Source: Clusia tigrina (Eukaryota; Arthropoda; Insecta; Diptera; Clusiidae). Taken from it: DNA of 64,000 nucleotides. Both the position numbers and the translations under genes were made by a program. Shown here piece by piece: positions 39,501 through 51,500 of the stretch (position 1 is the first letter of the stretch; each line of letters opens with the position of its first letter). The DNA lies in NCBI GenBank assembly GCA_920105625.2, contig OV050031.1, positions 227,154,194 through 227,218,193 of the forward strand, written 5' to 3'. Under the pieces are notes generated by a model. It had not been told where the DNA came from. It searched no databases and was given only the letters and a program-made list of their open reading frames with translations.

Positions 39501-42500
39501 CCCAGGGCTCTGGCTCTGGCTTTGTCTTTGCCTCTGGCGGCGTTCAAGTGTCACTTTGCGAAATAAAGTAGGTGTTGTTGTTTATGAGGTGGCTACGGAT
39601 GTTGTTGTTATTGTTGCTGTTGTTGTTATTGTTGTTATTGCTCTGGTGTGGTGTAGGATGAAAGGCAGTCGCCGAGCATTGCGCCGCGGAGGCCTGGCAC
39701 AAAGCTTGCCTTCATTGTGGCCAGTGCGAAAAGTGGCACACTTGTGTGAGCAAGTGTGAAAATGCTTTAATGGAGTTCAAAGCCGGGGCGGCTACTAGCA
39801 CCGGCTGCAGTGCTAATTATTGGAGGAGGCTGACGATAGGCGGACAAAAGAATCCTTGTTCCTGTGGTGTCCGCCGCCGCCCACATTAATTGAATGCGTG
39901 TAGCAGTGGCCTGTAAATAAAGCTGCACGCGCCGGCTACCCTGCTCGCTTCCTTCCTGCCGCTGGTGGCTGCTGGCAACGCCTCTTCCGTCGTTCGACAT
40001 GCGTTGCTGAGCGCGTGTCTACAGCAAGTGCTGCGATAATTTCCTCGCTGTGTCTCCCAATTTATTTTTCCTGGTATTTTTCTGTAATTTGCTACTTTTT
40101 TGTTATTGTCAGTTACTTCAATGAAGCCATCGAAACGGCGGCTGGGCGGTTGGGCGGTTGGGTGGTTGGGTGGTTGGGTGGTTGGGTGTTGCGCCTACAA
40201 CATTTTCATTTCAGTACATGATTTAGCAGCCAACTGCCCCCTGCCTCCCTGCACGTCCCCAATTTCGCTAACTCAGCAGTGCGAAATCAACCGCAGTCGA
40301 TTTATGAATGCCTTCGGATTGGAGCGGTCTACAACGCTGGCACAGCGAGCACAAATTTTAAAAATCCTGCCATGTAAGCAGAAGCGACACGACGCCGGAG
40401 CATGTGTGCGAATCGGCGTTCAAGTGGGTGAGACTGGTTGGTTGCGGCATTTGATTTCATACAAATTGTCGCACTAAATAAGCGCCTTCCTGGTTTGCTG
40501 CCTCTGTGCCACTTGCTTATTGCTGCCTGCCTGCCTGCTTGCCCTGCTGCTCGGCTGCCTTGTTTGTTATTATGTACTTCCTCTGCGTCCTTGCCAAGGT
40601 ATCCTTAACAGTTTCTTAACACAATTTCGCATTTGGCACGTTGTGCCAGCGCGCACTTCATGTGGCAACGCATTCAATGGACTGCGAAATTCCGTCACAA
40701 CCGAGCAGCAAGCAACGCGTTAGGGTGCAAGGTGGGGAAGTGGGAGAGCGGCAGGGAGTGGAAATGAAACTCAACTAGGAGCAGCCAAAATAATTATATT
40801 GCCGACAATTCGTGCAGTTAGAACAATAGGTGTCCTGGCGCATTTCAGCGGAAAATGCAGGCATCGTGGACACACTGGGACGGCTGCTTGTAAGCGGCAA
40901 CCAGTGCAAGCGCCAGCCGAGACCGCCTGCTGGCTACGGAGGCGACGAAGTGTAACGTTTCCATTTCGGTTTGAATTTTAGCGATGTCGCAGTCGGTGTC
41001 GCAGTCGGTGTCGCGTGGCGTTCGCTCGCTCGCTGTGGCAAAATTAAATTGGCAGCGAACCAAAGCCATCCTGCCGCTCATCCTCTGAGTCCCGTGCTGC
41101 CAAGCATAGGCCACATCGAACGCATTTGACACATGCTGCTCGCTTAGCACGCTCGTTCGACTGCGGCAACGACATCGGCCGCGGCGTCGCTCTGTCTGGC
41201 ATATAACAATATTTTGTAGCAATTTCTCGCCGGCACTTTGGCGGTTGCTTCGGTTGGTGGCTGCTTGGCTGGCCCGGCCCGAAATGCATTCAATTGATTT
41301 GGCTTTTGTTTGCTTATAAAAATTTACAATTATTTATATTCAATAAATTTGGAACGTGTGTTGTTGTTTATGACTCCGTTGGGAGCACCTTTTGCATTGG
41401 TGTAATTTATGCGCCGCAGCCGGCAGAGTCGAGTCCACGACTTGCCTCCTTGCTGCACCGCCGACAGAAACGATATTAAACACGAAACCCATAAAACGTC
41501 AGCAGAGCCGCAGACACGGATTTGTTAAAGGTTGACGATCTTTTGTTGTGAAGATGGTTAGAACCTTGTTGAGGAAGATCATGATGATGATGATGATGTT
41601 GAGGAGGATGATTTCACATCCGTCGACAGTTTATTTTGTTCACATTCATTGTCGTCTCAGGGATAAAATGCAATTAATTGCAGTTGCATTGCCCTTCAAG
41701 GGCCCATGCAGATGCAATTGCAATTGGAGTTTGTTTACTTACCAAGTCAAGTGGAGCAGGTCCACAGTCTCCTGGAGGGAAAGTAGCAGTTTGTTTATAT
41801 TTTGTCTCGGAGCTGTTCACATTTTCAAATTGGTTTATTCAATTTTCATTCGATTTTAATTAAAATCATTCCAATTCTTGCTGGCGATTTGAAATCGATT
41901 AAAAGCGAGCAATGTTTGGTTTGATCAGTTTTGGCGGGTCTTTTCAGATAAAAGAATGGGGCTTTGACTTTAAAGTTGAAGGAAGAACCAGACTTCTTGT
42001 AACTAAAATTATTTAGTTCCTAAGAAACGGAGTCCTCTGAGTTTAGTGGTGATCCAAATATGATATTATTTTTTCTTGGACCAGGTTGGAACAAAGAGCG
42101 GATCGATACTTTTGTTCCAGGCTTATGGTTAAATTTTGTTCTAAAGCTCACAGCACGAGCACGTCCTTCACTGCTGAACTTATATCCAATTTTTACACAG
42201 CTTCTTGATCATTGCTTTGCTCTCTCTTCACTGATGCAGTAATCGCCCGACAAACTTATATTTTGATATGACCTGTTTTTGTACTGAAATGTAGGACACA
42301 CATGTTCTGAGAGGACCATGTACACCTTGCGAAATGAATCCGTAGAAGTGTGTAACCATATTTTAGAGTTTCAGAGACACTCAAAACACTACGCTGAAAG
42401 CAACTCCTTCTCCTTGCTCAACAGTTTGCTACACTAACAGACCGCAGCGAGTACTGACTGAGGTCTGAAGAATGCAAAACTATATTGAGTGGGGGGAAGT

Positions 42501-45500
42501 GAGTGGCAATTAACAGAGAGAAAGTGAGTGAGGAATAATTGAGTTGCAAATTAACGTGTGGAGAATCTTCCTACGGATTTGTATGGGTTTTGCTTTGGTT
42601 AGCACTCCAAGGATACCTCATCTATTCGTGATGAAATCTGAGCCATTCTTTGGATAGAGCTGAGTACTCGCATAACTAATTTTGAATTCCTGTTTTACTT
42701 TCAGACCGACGGCCTTGATACTATTCATTTTTCTGCTAAGTACAATTCAAACATCACACTCCAGATTTGTAAGTTCGTTTCCCTGGAACATTCTCTGCAA
42801 TTGCTAACCAATATTTCTCTCCAGCATGGTACGCGACAGAAGCGGCAGTATGGCGCGAATCTTTACTTGCCCGAAAGCTCCATAACGCCGGGAGGGGAAG
42901 GCGAGTCATCTGACTGGACCGATTGGAGCTCTCCCTCGGAGTGCTCCAGATCATGTGGAGGTGGAGTTTCCTTCCAGTCCAGGGAGTGCTTGCGGACCGC
43001 GTAAGTATTGCACAATTGCTTGAGCTTAGATTTGAAGCTGCAGGAACTTCAAAACGAATTCATTTGTAGGCCCAATGGAGCGCCCCTCTGCACCGGCGGT
43101 AACAGGAAATACTTCTCCTGTAACACCCAAGATTGCCCAGATGAGGAGTTGGATTTCAGAACACAACAATGCGCGCGTTTCAATCACGTGCCCTTCGACG
43201 GTGTCTACTACGATTGGGTGCCGTACACGAACGCTCCCAATCCTTGCGAGCTGAATTGCATGCCAGTGGGAGAGCGTTTCTACTATCGTCAGAAGGCGAA
43301 AGTAATCGACGGCACGCGTTGCAATGACAAGGAGCTGGACGTGTGTGTAGATGGAGACTGCCAGCCCGTTGGATGCGACATGATGCTGGGCTCGGATGCC
43401 AAGGAAGACAAGTGCCGCAAGTGCGGAGGAGATGGTAGCACCTGCAAGACCATTGCCGACACCTTCACCACCACCAATCTCGCAGCAGGTCAGAGCCTGC
43501 GACTGGCACATTTGCAATTTCGATTTCAGACTTCAATCTTATTTTTCGTACGCAGGCTACAATGATATTCTGCTGATCCCGAGCGGCGCCACAAACATCA
43601 GGGTGCAGGAAACCGCTCCTTCAAACAATTATTTGGCCTGCCGCAACTTGACCAGTCACTACTATCTGAACGGAAATTGGCGCATTGACTTTCCACGTCC
43701 CATGTTCTACGCGGGATCGTGGTGGAACTACCAAAGAAAGCCCACAGGATTTGCGGCGCCCGATCAGCTGACGTGCAGCGGCCCAACAATCGAATCCATT
43801 TATATTGTGATGCTGGTTCAGGACAAGAATGTGAGCATTGACTACGAATACAGCATTCCGGAGTCGGTCAGTAAGAATACGCCGGATGTGTACAGTTGGA
43901 CTCATATGGAGTTCGACCCCTGCAGTGCCTCGTGTGGGGGTGGGTCGCAATCCCGGGTAGTGACGTGCAACAACCGCATTACTCTCGAAGAAGTCGACGC
44001 CAGTTTGTGCGATGCCAACAGCAAGCCTGCGGAAACCCAAGACTGCGGCCAGGAGCCTTGTGCGCCCCATTGGGTTGAGGGCGAGTGGGGCAAGTGTTCC
44101 AAGGGCTGTGGAGAAGACGGCATGCAGAACAGGACAGTGACCTGCGAACGCATTTCGCCGAATGGGTAAGTTTGTTGTGGAGTTGGCGCAGGTAAATTTT
44201 TGACACGTGTCCTTCTGTGTTTATTTGCAGGGATCACACCGCAGAGGAGGCGGCAGTGTGCCTACAGTTAGTGGGCAACAAACCGGCGACTACTCAGGAA
44301 TGTAATAAAGACGTGAAGAACTGCCCCAAATACCACTTGGGACCTTGGACGCCGGTAAGTGCCAGTGATGACGTAACTGGAGCCGAGGGTGTTTACTTAA
44401 CTCTCTTCTCATGTAGTGTGATAAATTGTGCGGTGAGGGCAAACAGAAGCGGAAGGTCACTTGCTACATTAAGGAGAATGGTCGCAAGAGGATCTTGAGT
44501 GAGGAAGACTGCGCAGAAGAGAAACCTGAAACGGAGAAATCTTGTATGCTAGCGCCGTGCGAGGGAGTCGATTGGATCATCTCCCAGTGGAGCGGGGTAA
44601 TGTGATGAACTTGATTAACTGAAAACTTGTTTTTATTGTTAACAAAATGTATTCCAGTGTGAGGCTTGTGGCCAGAATACGGAGACCCGAACGGCCATTT
44701 GTGGATCGAAATCAGGAGAAGTTTTCCCGGAGGAGTTCTGCGCGCCAGAAGTGCCTCTATTGTCGAGACCTTGCAAATCTAAAAAGTGCAATACGCAATG
44801 GTTTTCATCCGAATGGAGTAAGTGCTCCGCTGTGTGTGGAAAAGGAGTTCAATCTCGCGTCGTAATTTGCGGAGAATTTGACGGCAAGAGTGTTACGCCC
44901 GCTGCTGATGACTCTAAATGCGATGCCTCTACAAAACCCGAACCAGAACAGGAATGCGAAGGTGAAGAAAAGGAATGCCCTGGGCAATGGTTCACTGGAC
45001 CTTGGGGAGATTGCAGTAAGCCTTGTGGTGGTGGTGAGCAAGTCCGAGAAGTCTTATGCTTGTCAAACGGAACGAAGTCGTTGAATTGCGATGAATCCAA
45101 AATTGAAGCAATATCGGAGAAATGTAATACACATGCTTGCACAGAGGATGAAATTATTCCAGTGGATAGTACGGCAAAACCGCTGGAAGATGACTCCGAG
45201 GACGACGAAGACTGTAGTGACGAAGAAGAAGACGACGATTTCGAAATTGTAACAGATAAGATGCACGACGATCTGAAGATATCTGATGGAATAGATTTGG
45301 ATGATGAATCGACCACACTCTCCTCTCTTATCACTGATGAGTTAATGTTGAGTGACGCACCATCTTCAGATGACACTACCCTGGATGATTCTTCAACAGG
45401 CTTTACTCTCAGCACTATCGAAGGGTCTGGTGAAGACACTGAAACTACGGATGTCAGTAGTCTGTTGACAGAAGGCAGTGGCGACGATTTGGAATCGACC

Positions 45501-48500
45501 ACTGACGTATCCGGAAGCACGGACATCTCATCGTCTACTGAACCATCGGATACAACAGATACAACAGGCAGTGATGTGACGGCTTCATCTGAAGAATCTT
45601 CCACTTCTGCCACCGATACTTCGGAAACTTCCGATTCGTCTGCATCCACTGACTCATCAGTATCACCTGATTCAACCGATGCATCCGCTAGCACCGACTC
45701 TTCAGACACTACCGATTCCTCAGCGGTTACAGATTCTTCAGTATCACCAAGTTCTACTGACTCTTCTGAAAGCACTGATATATCGGACACAACAGATTCA
45801 TCAGGCGCAACCACATCTTCCGATGGTTTGTCTGCTTCTACAGAAGTTTCATCTTCAACAGAAGATTCGAGCACTAGCAGTGAATCGTCTACTGATGCTT
45901 CTACAGAATCATCCACCGATTCCTCTCTATCAACCGAGTCTTCCACTGAAGAATCGTCCTCATCCTCTTCAACAGAGTCTTCTGAAAGTACCACCGACTC
46001 TACTACTGATTCCACTTCAGACTCATCGACGCTATCATCTTCGTCTGTGGATACTGAAAGTACGGAGTCTACAACCGATCTTAGCACTGAGTCAACAGAC
46101 AGTTCGAGCACATCATCAGAGACTTCTGAAACTTCGACTCTTGGCTTCAGTGAATCAACCACTGATTCTGGTATATCAGATTCAACGACATCAGATTTGA
46201 CTTCGGAAAGTGTAAGTACCGACAGTGTGACTGATGGAAGTACTATTTCCACGGAGAGTAGCGGCGTTACAGATGATACAACTGATGTTACTACTGATAG
46301 TACTGACACATCCAGTTCCACTCTATCCGGCACTGATGAAACAGAGACTAGTGGATCAACTTCAACGGACATTGGTTCGTCTACAGATGGAATTTCTTCT
46401 GAGACCTCCACGGATGAGACCACTTCTACTTCGGAATACGGTTCAAGTACAACTAGTTCTGGAATCACAGATAGTTCCGACGATACATCGTCGACTGACG
46501 TATCTTTGACCACAGACAGCGGATTTACAGATGAGAGCTCTACTGATACATCTATGACTTCAGAAGAAGATACTACTGTGGATATTTGGACAACTACTGA
46601 CGCTACAGATGACATGGATCAGAGTACTGTCAGCACTCTGGAAGATCTTTTCACAAAATCAACCAAACAGAGCAAATGCAAAGCCAAAAAGAGTAAGGTT
46701 TGCAAGGTTTCCAAATTTGGATGTTGCCCAGATAAAACAACAGTTGCTAAGGGACCTTTCGATGAGGGCTGCCCAGTTGCTAAAACTTGCGTCGAAACTA
46801 AATTTGGATGCTGCTTGGATGGTGTTTCACCGGCACATGGCAAAAATCACAAGGGTTGTCCAAAGTCGCAGTGTGCCGAAACACTATTCGGCTGCTGTCC
46901 GGACAAATTTACACCAGCCGAGGGTGAAGACAACGAGGGTTGTCCGGAGCCTACTACTTTGCCACCTACTACCACCACTGAAATTTCAACTACTGAAGCC
47001 ATTGAAGAGCCCGTTGCCACTGAATTACCAGCAGAAACTATAAATAAGGTCCTATCATGCTCCTTCTCAGAGTTTGGATGCTGTGCCGATGGCAAAACAG
47101 CAGCTAAAGGTAAAGATTTCGAAGGCTGCGAAGACGCCCCAGATACTAAAGACTGCAGAAAATCCGCCCATGGATGCTGCGCAGATGGTCGCACTCCTGC
47201 TAGTGGTCCTGACGGCGAAGGTTGTGCCAGCTGCACAAAGGAGCCGTTTGGCTGTTGTCCCGGCGATCAAGCTCCTGCCCATGGACCTCTTGGTGAAGGT
47301 TGTTGCTTGAACAGCCTTTACGGCTGTTGCCCGGACAACATTAACAGCGCACGTGGCGCCAACTTCGAAGATTGCGACTGTCAATACACACCTTACGGCT
47401 GTTGTCCAGACAAGAAGTCGGCAGCACGTGGACCCAATAATGAAGGATGTGAATGCGAAACTTCTCAGTTCGGCTGTTGTCCTGACAAACTGACTCCAGC
47501 CAATGGGCCCAAATTCGAGGGATGTGCCTGCCACACCATGCAGTTTGGTTGCTGCCCCGATGGTCTCACATTTGCTCAGGGCCCACATCATTACGGCTGC
47601 CACTGTTCGCAGACCGAATTCAAATGTTGTGCCGATGAAAAGACGCCGGCTAAAGGTCCGAACCAGGAAGGTTGCACCTGTGTGGAGAGCAAGTTTGGCT
47701 GCTGCCCCGATGGAGTTACACCAGCGGAGGGCGACAAGTTCGAAGGTTGTGAAAATGTTAAGGAACCACCACAGAAGGCATGTGGACTGCCGAAGGAGAC
47801 AGGTCCCTGTGGAAACTTCAGTATTAAGTACTTCTTCGACACATCCTACGGAGCGTGCGCCCGCTTCTGGTACGGCGGATGCGATGGCAACGACAACAGA
47901 TTCGAGACAGAAGGGGAATGCAAGGATACGTGCCAAGAGTACACGGGCAAAGAGGCTTGCTTGCTGCCGAAGAGCGCTGGACCTTGCACTGGATACAACA
48001 AGAAGTGGTACTTCGACTCCGACCGCAATCGCTGCGAAGAGTTTAACTACGGCGGATGCTACGGCACAAACAACCGCTTCGACAGCGTGCAGGAGTGCCA
48101 GAACCTGTGCACACCCAGCGAAAGCATACGTAAGTGGGAAGTGGAGTAATGTACGATCGGCCTCTGATCTTTCATATCCATTTAGCACCCTGTGAGCAGC
48201 CCATGGAACAGGGTCCTTGTGAGGGCAACTTTGAGCGTTGGTTCTACGACAACGAGACTGATGTGTGCCGTCCGTTCACGTACGGTGGCTGCAAGGGCAA
48301 CAAGAACAACTACCCCACGGAGCACGCCTGCAGCTACCACTGCCGACAGCCGGGAGTGCACAAAGGTTTGATTTCAGTAGATCGTGTGTTTTCCGTTTTC
48401 CGTTTCTCGTTTTGTGTTTTTTGGTTTTGGTGTTTGCTATCTTTCGAGTATGCTAATATAATCTGGTGTGGTCCCCGCAAGAGCCTGTAACCGCATCGGC

Positions 48501-51500
48501 TCGGGGCTGCCAGGAGTAGTTTAAGTACTTAGTCAGTTACGGTGATGGCATCCACGAAACGCATTTATTACAAATCCTTCTTTATTATAATTTAATTGAA
48601 TTTACTCTGTTTACTAACTGAATGGTATCCCTCTTCCCTATCCCGTTTACTACTTGGTCCTTTGAATGCTCGCTTGCTGCCTGCTGCTTGCTCCCCTTGC
48701 TTGTTTACACATTCCCACATCTCACGAATTCCAATGCACCCAATGCAAACCACACACTTTAGAATATTGCTCGCTTCCTAAGCAAACCGGTGATTGCAGT
48801 GACCAACACGCGCGATGGCACTATTCCGATAGCGACAAGAAGTGCATGCCATTCTACTACACTGGTTGTGGGGGCAACAAAAACAATTTCCCATCATTGG
48901 AGTCATGCGAGGATCACTGTCCTAAACAAGTCGGTAAGGTTGATGTTGCGGGTGTCGCTTTCACTGTCAAGCTGAATTTTATGTCCGCACGTGTGCAAGT
49001 GTACTCGTACAGATTTGCTTGAGTGTCTTTAACAATTCTCCCCATAATTATTTCCCATAATAGCCAAGGATGTTTGTGAGATTCCCGCCGAAGTGGGAGA
49101 GTGCACGAACTATGTGTCCATGTACTACTACGACACGAAGGATACGCGTTGCCGTCAGTTCTACTATGGAGGATGTGGTGGCAATGAGAACAGGTTCCAA
49201 ACCGACGACGAATGCATGCAGCGTTGCGAGAAGAAGCCAGAACCGGAGCCAGAGCCAGCACCAGAACCGCCAACAGCGCAGAGCGGTGCCAATGTTTGTG
49301 GCAATAGTGCCGATGCCGGAACTTGCAGGGACTTCGTTATTCAATGGTATTACGATACCAACTACCAAACATGTCGCCAGTTCTACTACGGAGGTTGCGA
49401 CGGCAATGGTAACAGGTTCAACACGCAAGAGGAATGTGATCAGCAATGCATCAGTGCCCCGCGACAAGCTCCGGAACAGCCAGCAGCTGCTCCCGCTGAG
49501 GGAAATGTGTGCGAAGATGCAGCTGCTCCTGGTGACTGCGATGAGTATGTGCTCAAGTGGTACTACGATGCCAGCGAATCGCGCTGCTCTCAGTTCTACT
49601 ATGGCGGTTGCGGCGGAAATGGCAATAAGTTCGATACGGAGGACGCATGCTTGAGACGCTGCAGTTCCGCACCAGCGCCTGCTCCGTCGTTTGAACCTCG
49701 CATCGACGTCAGTCCGGAGAACAGCATGGCACCCATTGCGCCCTCTGAGCAAGAGAAATGCTTCCTGGCTCCCGAACAAGGCGATTGTGACAACAACCAA
49801 ACTCGTTGGTACTACAACAGTGCCGAGGGACTTTGCGATACGTTCCCGTACGGCGGGTGCGGTGGCAACGCCAACAACTACGAAAGCGAGGACGAGTGCC
49901 AAAACGACTGCTTCGATGTGCAAACAACCTGCTCGCTGCCGCCAATTCGGGGCCGGTGCAGTGACAACACCACGCGCTGGTACTACGATGAGCGCTCGCA
50001 GCGGTGCTACGAGTTCGAGTTCACTGGCTGCCGCGGCAACAGGAACAACTTCGTCACAGAAGCGGAATGCACAGAATACTGCGGCAGCGAACAGCCTCCG
50101 CCGAAGCCTGCTGCTCCGGTGAGTGGTCGCAGTGAATATCATGAGTCTGCAAGACGCTAATCAAACATTTGCTTTAATCCTGTTACAGGGCTACTCCGTC
50201 TGCGAACTGCCTGCCGAGGCAGGCGAATGCGACAACTATTCCGCGGCTTGGTTCTACGACAGCGAGGCGCTGACTTGTACAGCGTTCAGCTACTCCGGTT
50301 GTGGTGGAAACGGCAACCGGTTCGAGAGCAAGGAGCAGTGCGACCGACAGTGTGGCGAGTTCAAGGGAATCGGTAAGTTATTCTTAGGTTTAGACTTTCA
50401 GGTAGAGCTGTTTTAACCCGTCGTCGTCAGACGTTTGCAATGAGCCTGTCATGACTGGTCCGTGCCGGCAGTGGCAGACGCTCTTTTATTTCAATAAAGA
50501 TTCACGCAGCTGCGAACCCTTCACGTACGGCGGCTGCGACGGCACTGCGAATAGGTTCACAGATCGTGCCGAGTGCGAATCGGTGTGTATTGTGGGCCAG
50601 GAGCCGCAAACCCACCCCAACAAAGGTAACACAGCAGCGCCTTAACTGAACATAAATTTCCTCTATATTGACATACTTTGCTTGTGTGAGTAGATATTTG
50701 CAAGTTGCCTGTGAGCACTGGGAAGTGCAATGGAAGCTCGATATCCGAGCGCCGCTGGTACTACGACGACGCAAGAGGAGCGTGCGTGTCATTCATCTAC
50801 GCCGGTTGCTCTGGCAATCAGAACAATTTTAGGTCCTACGAAGCTTGCTATAACTCCTGTGCAAGTAAGCCCAGCCTGCTTGATGGGCAGTAATTTTGAT
50901 CTCCCGCACCATGCACCTCTCCTGCACCGAACCTCACCCTTGTTTGCACTGCACCACTGCACCATTGCATCTGCCCCACGTATAAATTGCTTATATTACT
51001 CTTAAGCGTAGTTTTGTGCACGATCTCTCATACCTTAGACATAGTTTGCACGGGGATTGGTTTGGGCTTAGCTAGATACTCGTAATATTAGAAGCACTTT
51101 CTGACATCTCCTTCCATATTGCTCCTCTCTTAGCACCCGTGGACCCCAACGAGATTACGAACAACGAAGTTTTGCCGAACAAATGCGAGAGTTACGAGGA
51201 GGAATGCCGCCAGCTGCGTTGTCCCTTCGGTACACGTCGAACACCGGCCGACGCCGAGTGCAGCCGTTGTGAGTGCGAAAACCCTTGCGAACAGTATTCT
51301 TGCCCAGAAGGCCAGCAGTGCGCAGTCGACGTTTCGAGCGACACTGCCAGGCAATTCGAGCCGATCTGCCGAGACACGAACAAGCCGGGCGAGTGCCCCA
51401 CGCTCGCCAGCAACAGCAGCAACTGTGCGCGCGAGTGCTACACCGACGCGGACTGCCGCGTGGACAATAAGTGCTGCAGCGATGGCTGCGGCTTCGTGTG

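Larger units (their letters stand above)
35041..42704. other. 3' part of Ppn intron 1, no gene seen
   Basis: About 7.7 kb with no supported exon. It contains a 34-bp repeat (37161), a 56-bp tandem repeat with hairpin (38.8-38.9 kb), short TTG/ATG repeats near 39600 and 41580, and GGTTGGGTG repeats near 40145-40190. Confidence 0.5.

Noticed and set aside
44849..46615. 588-codon minus-strand ORF
   Set aside because: It is the mirror of the Ser/Thr-rich coding region of Ppn exon 8; TCN/ACN codon use in the sense strand removes stops in the antisense frame. Its protein is a Val/Ser low-complexity mirror image.
47067..48188. 373-codon minus-strand ORF
   Set aside because: Antisense of the Cys-repeat and Kunitz coding exon; no family features of its own.
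49048..50142. 364-codon minus-strand ORF opposite Kunitz exon 11
   Set aside because: Antisense shadow caused by GC-biased third positions in the Ppn exon.
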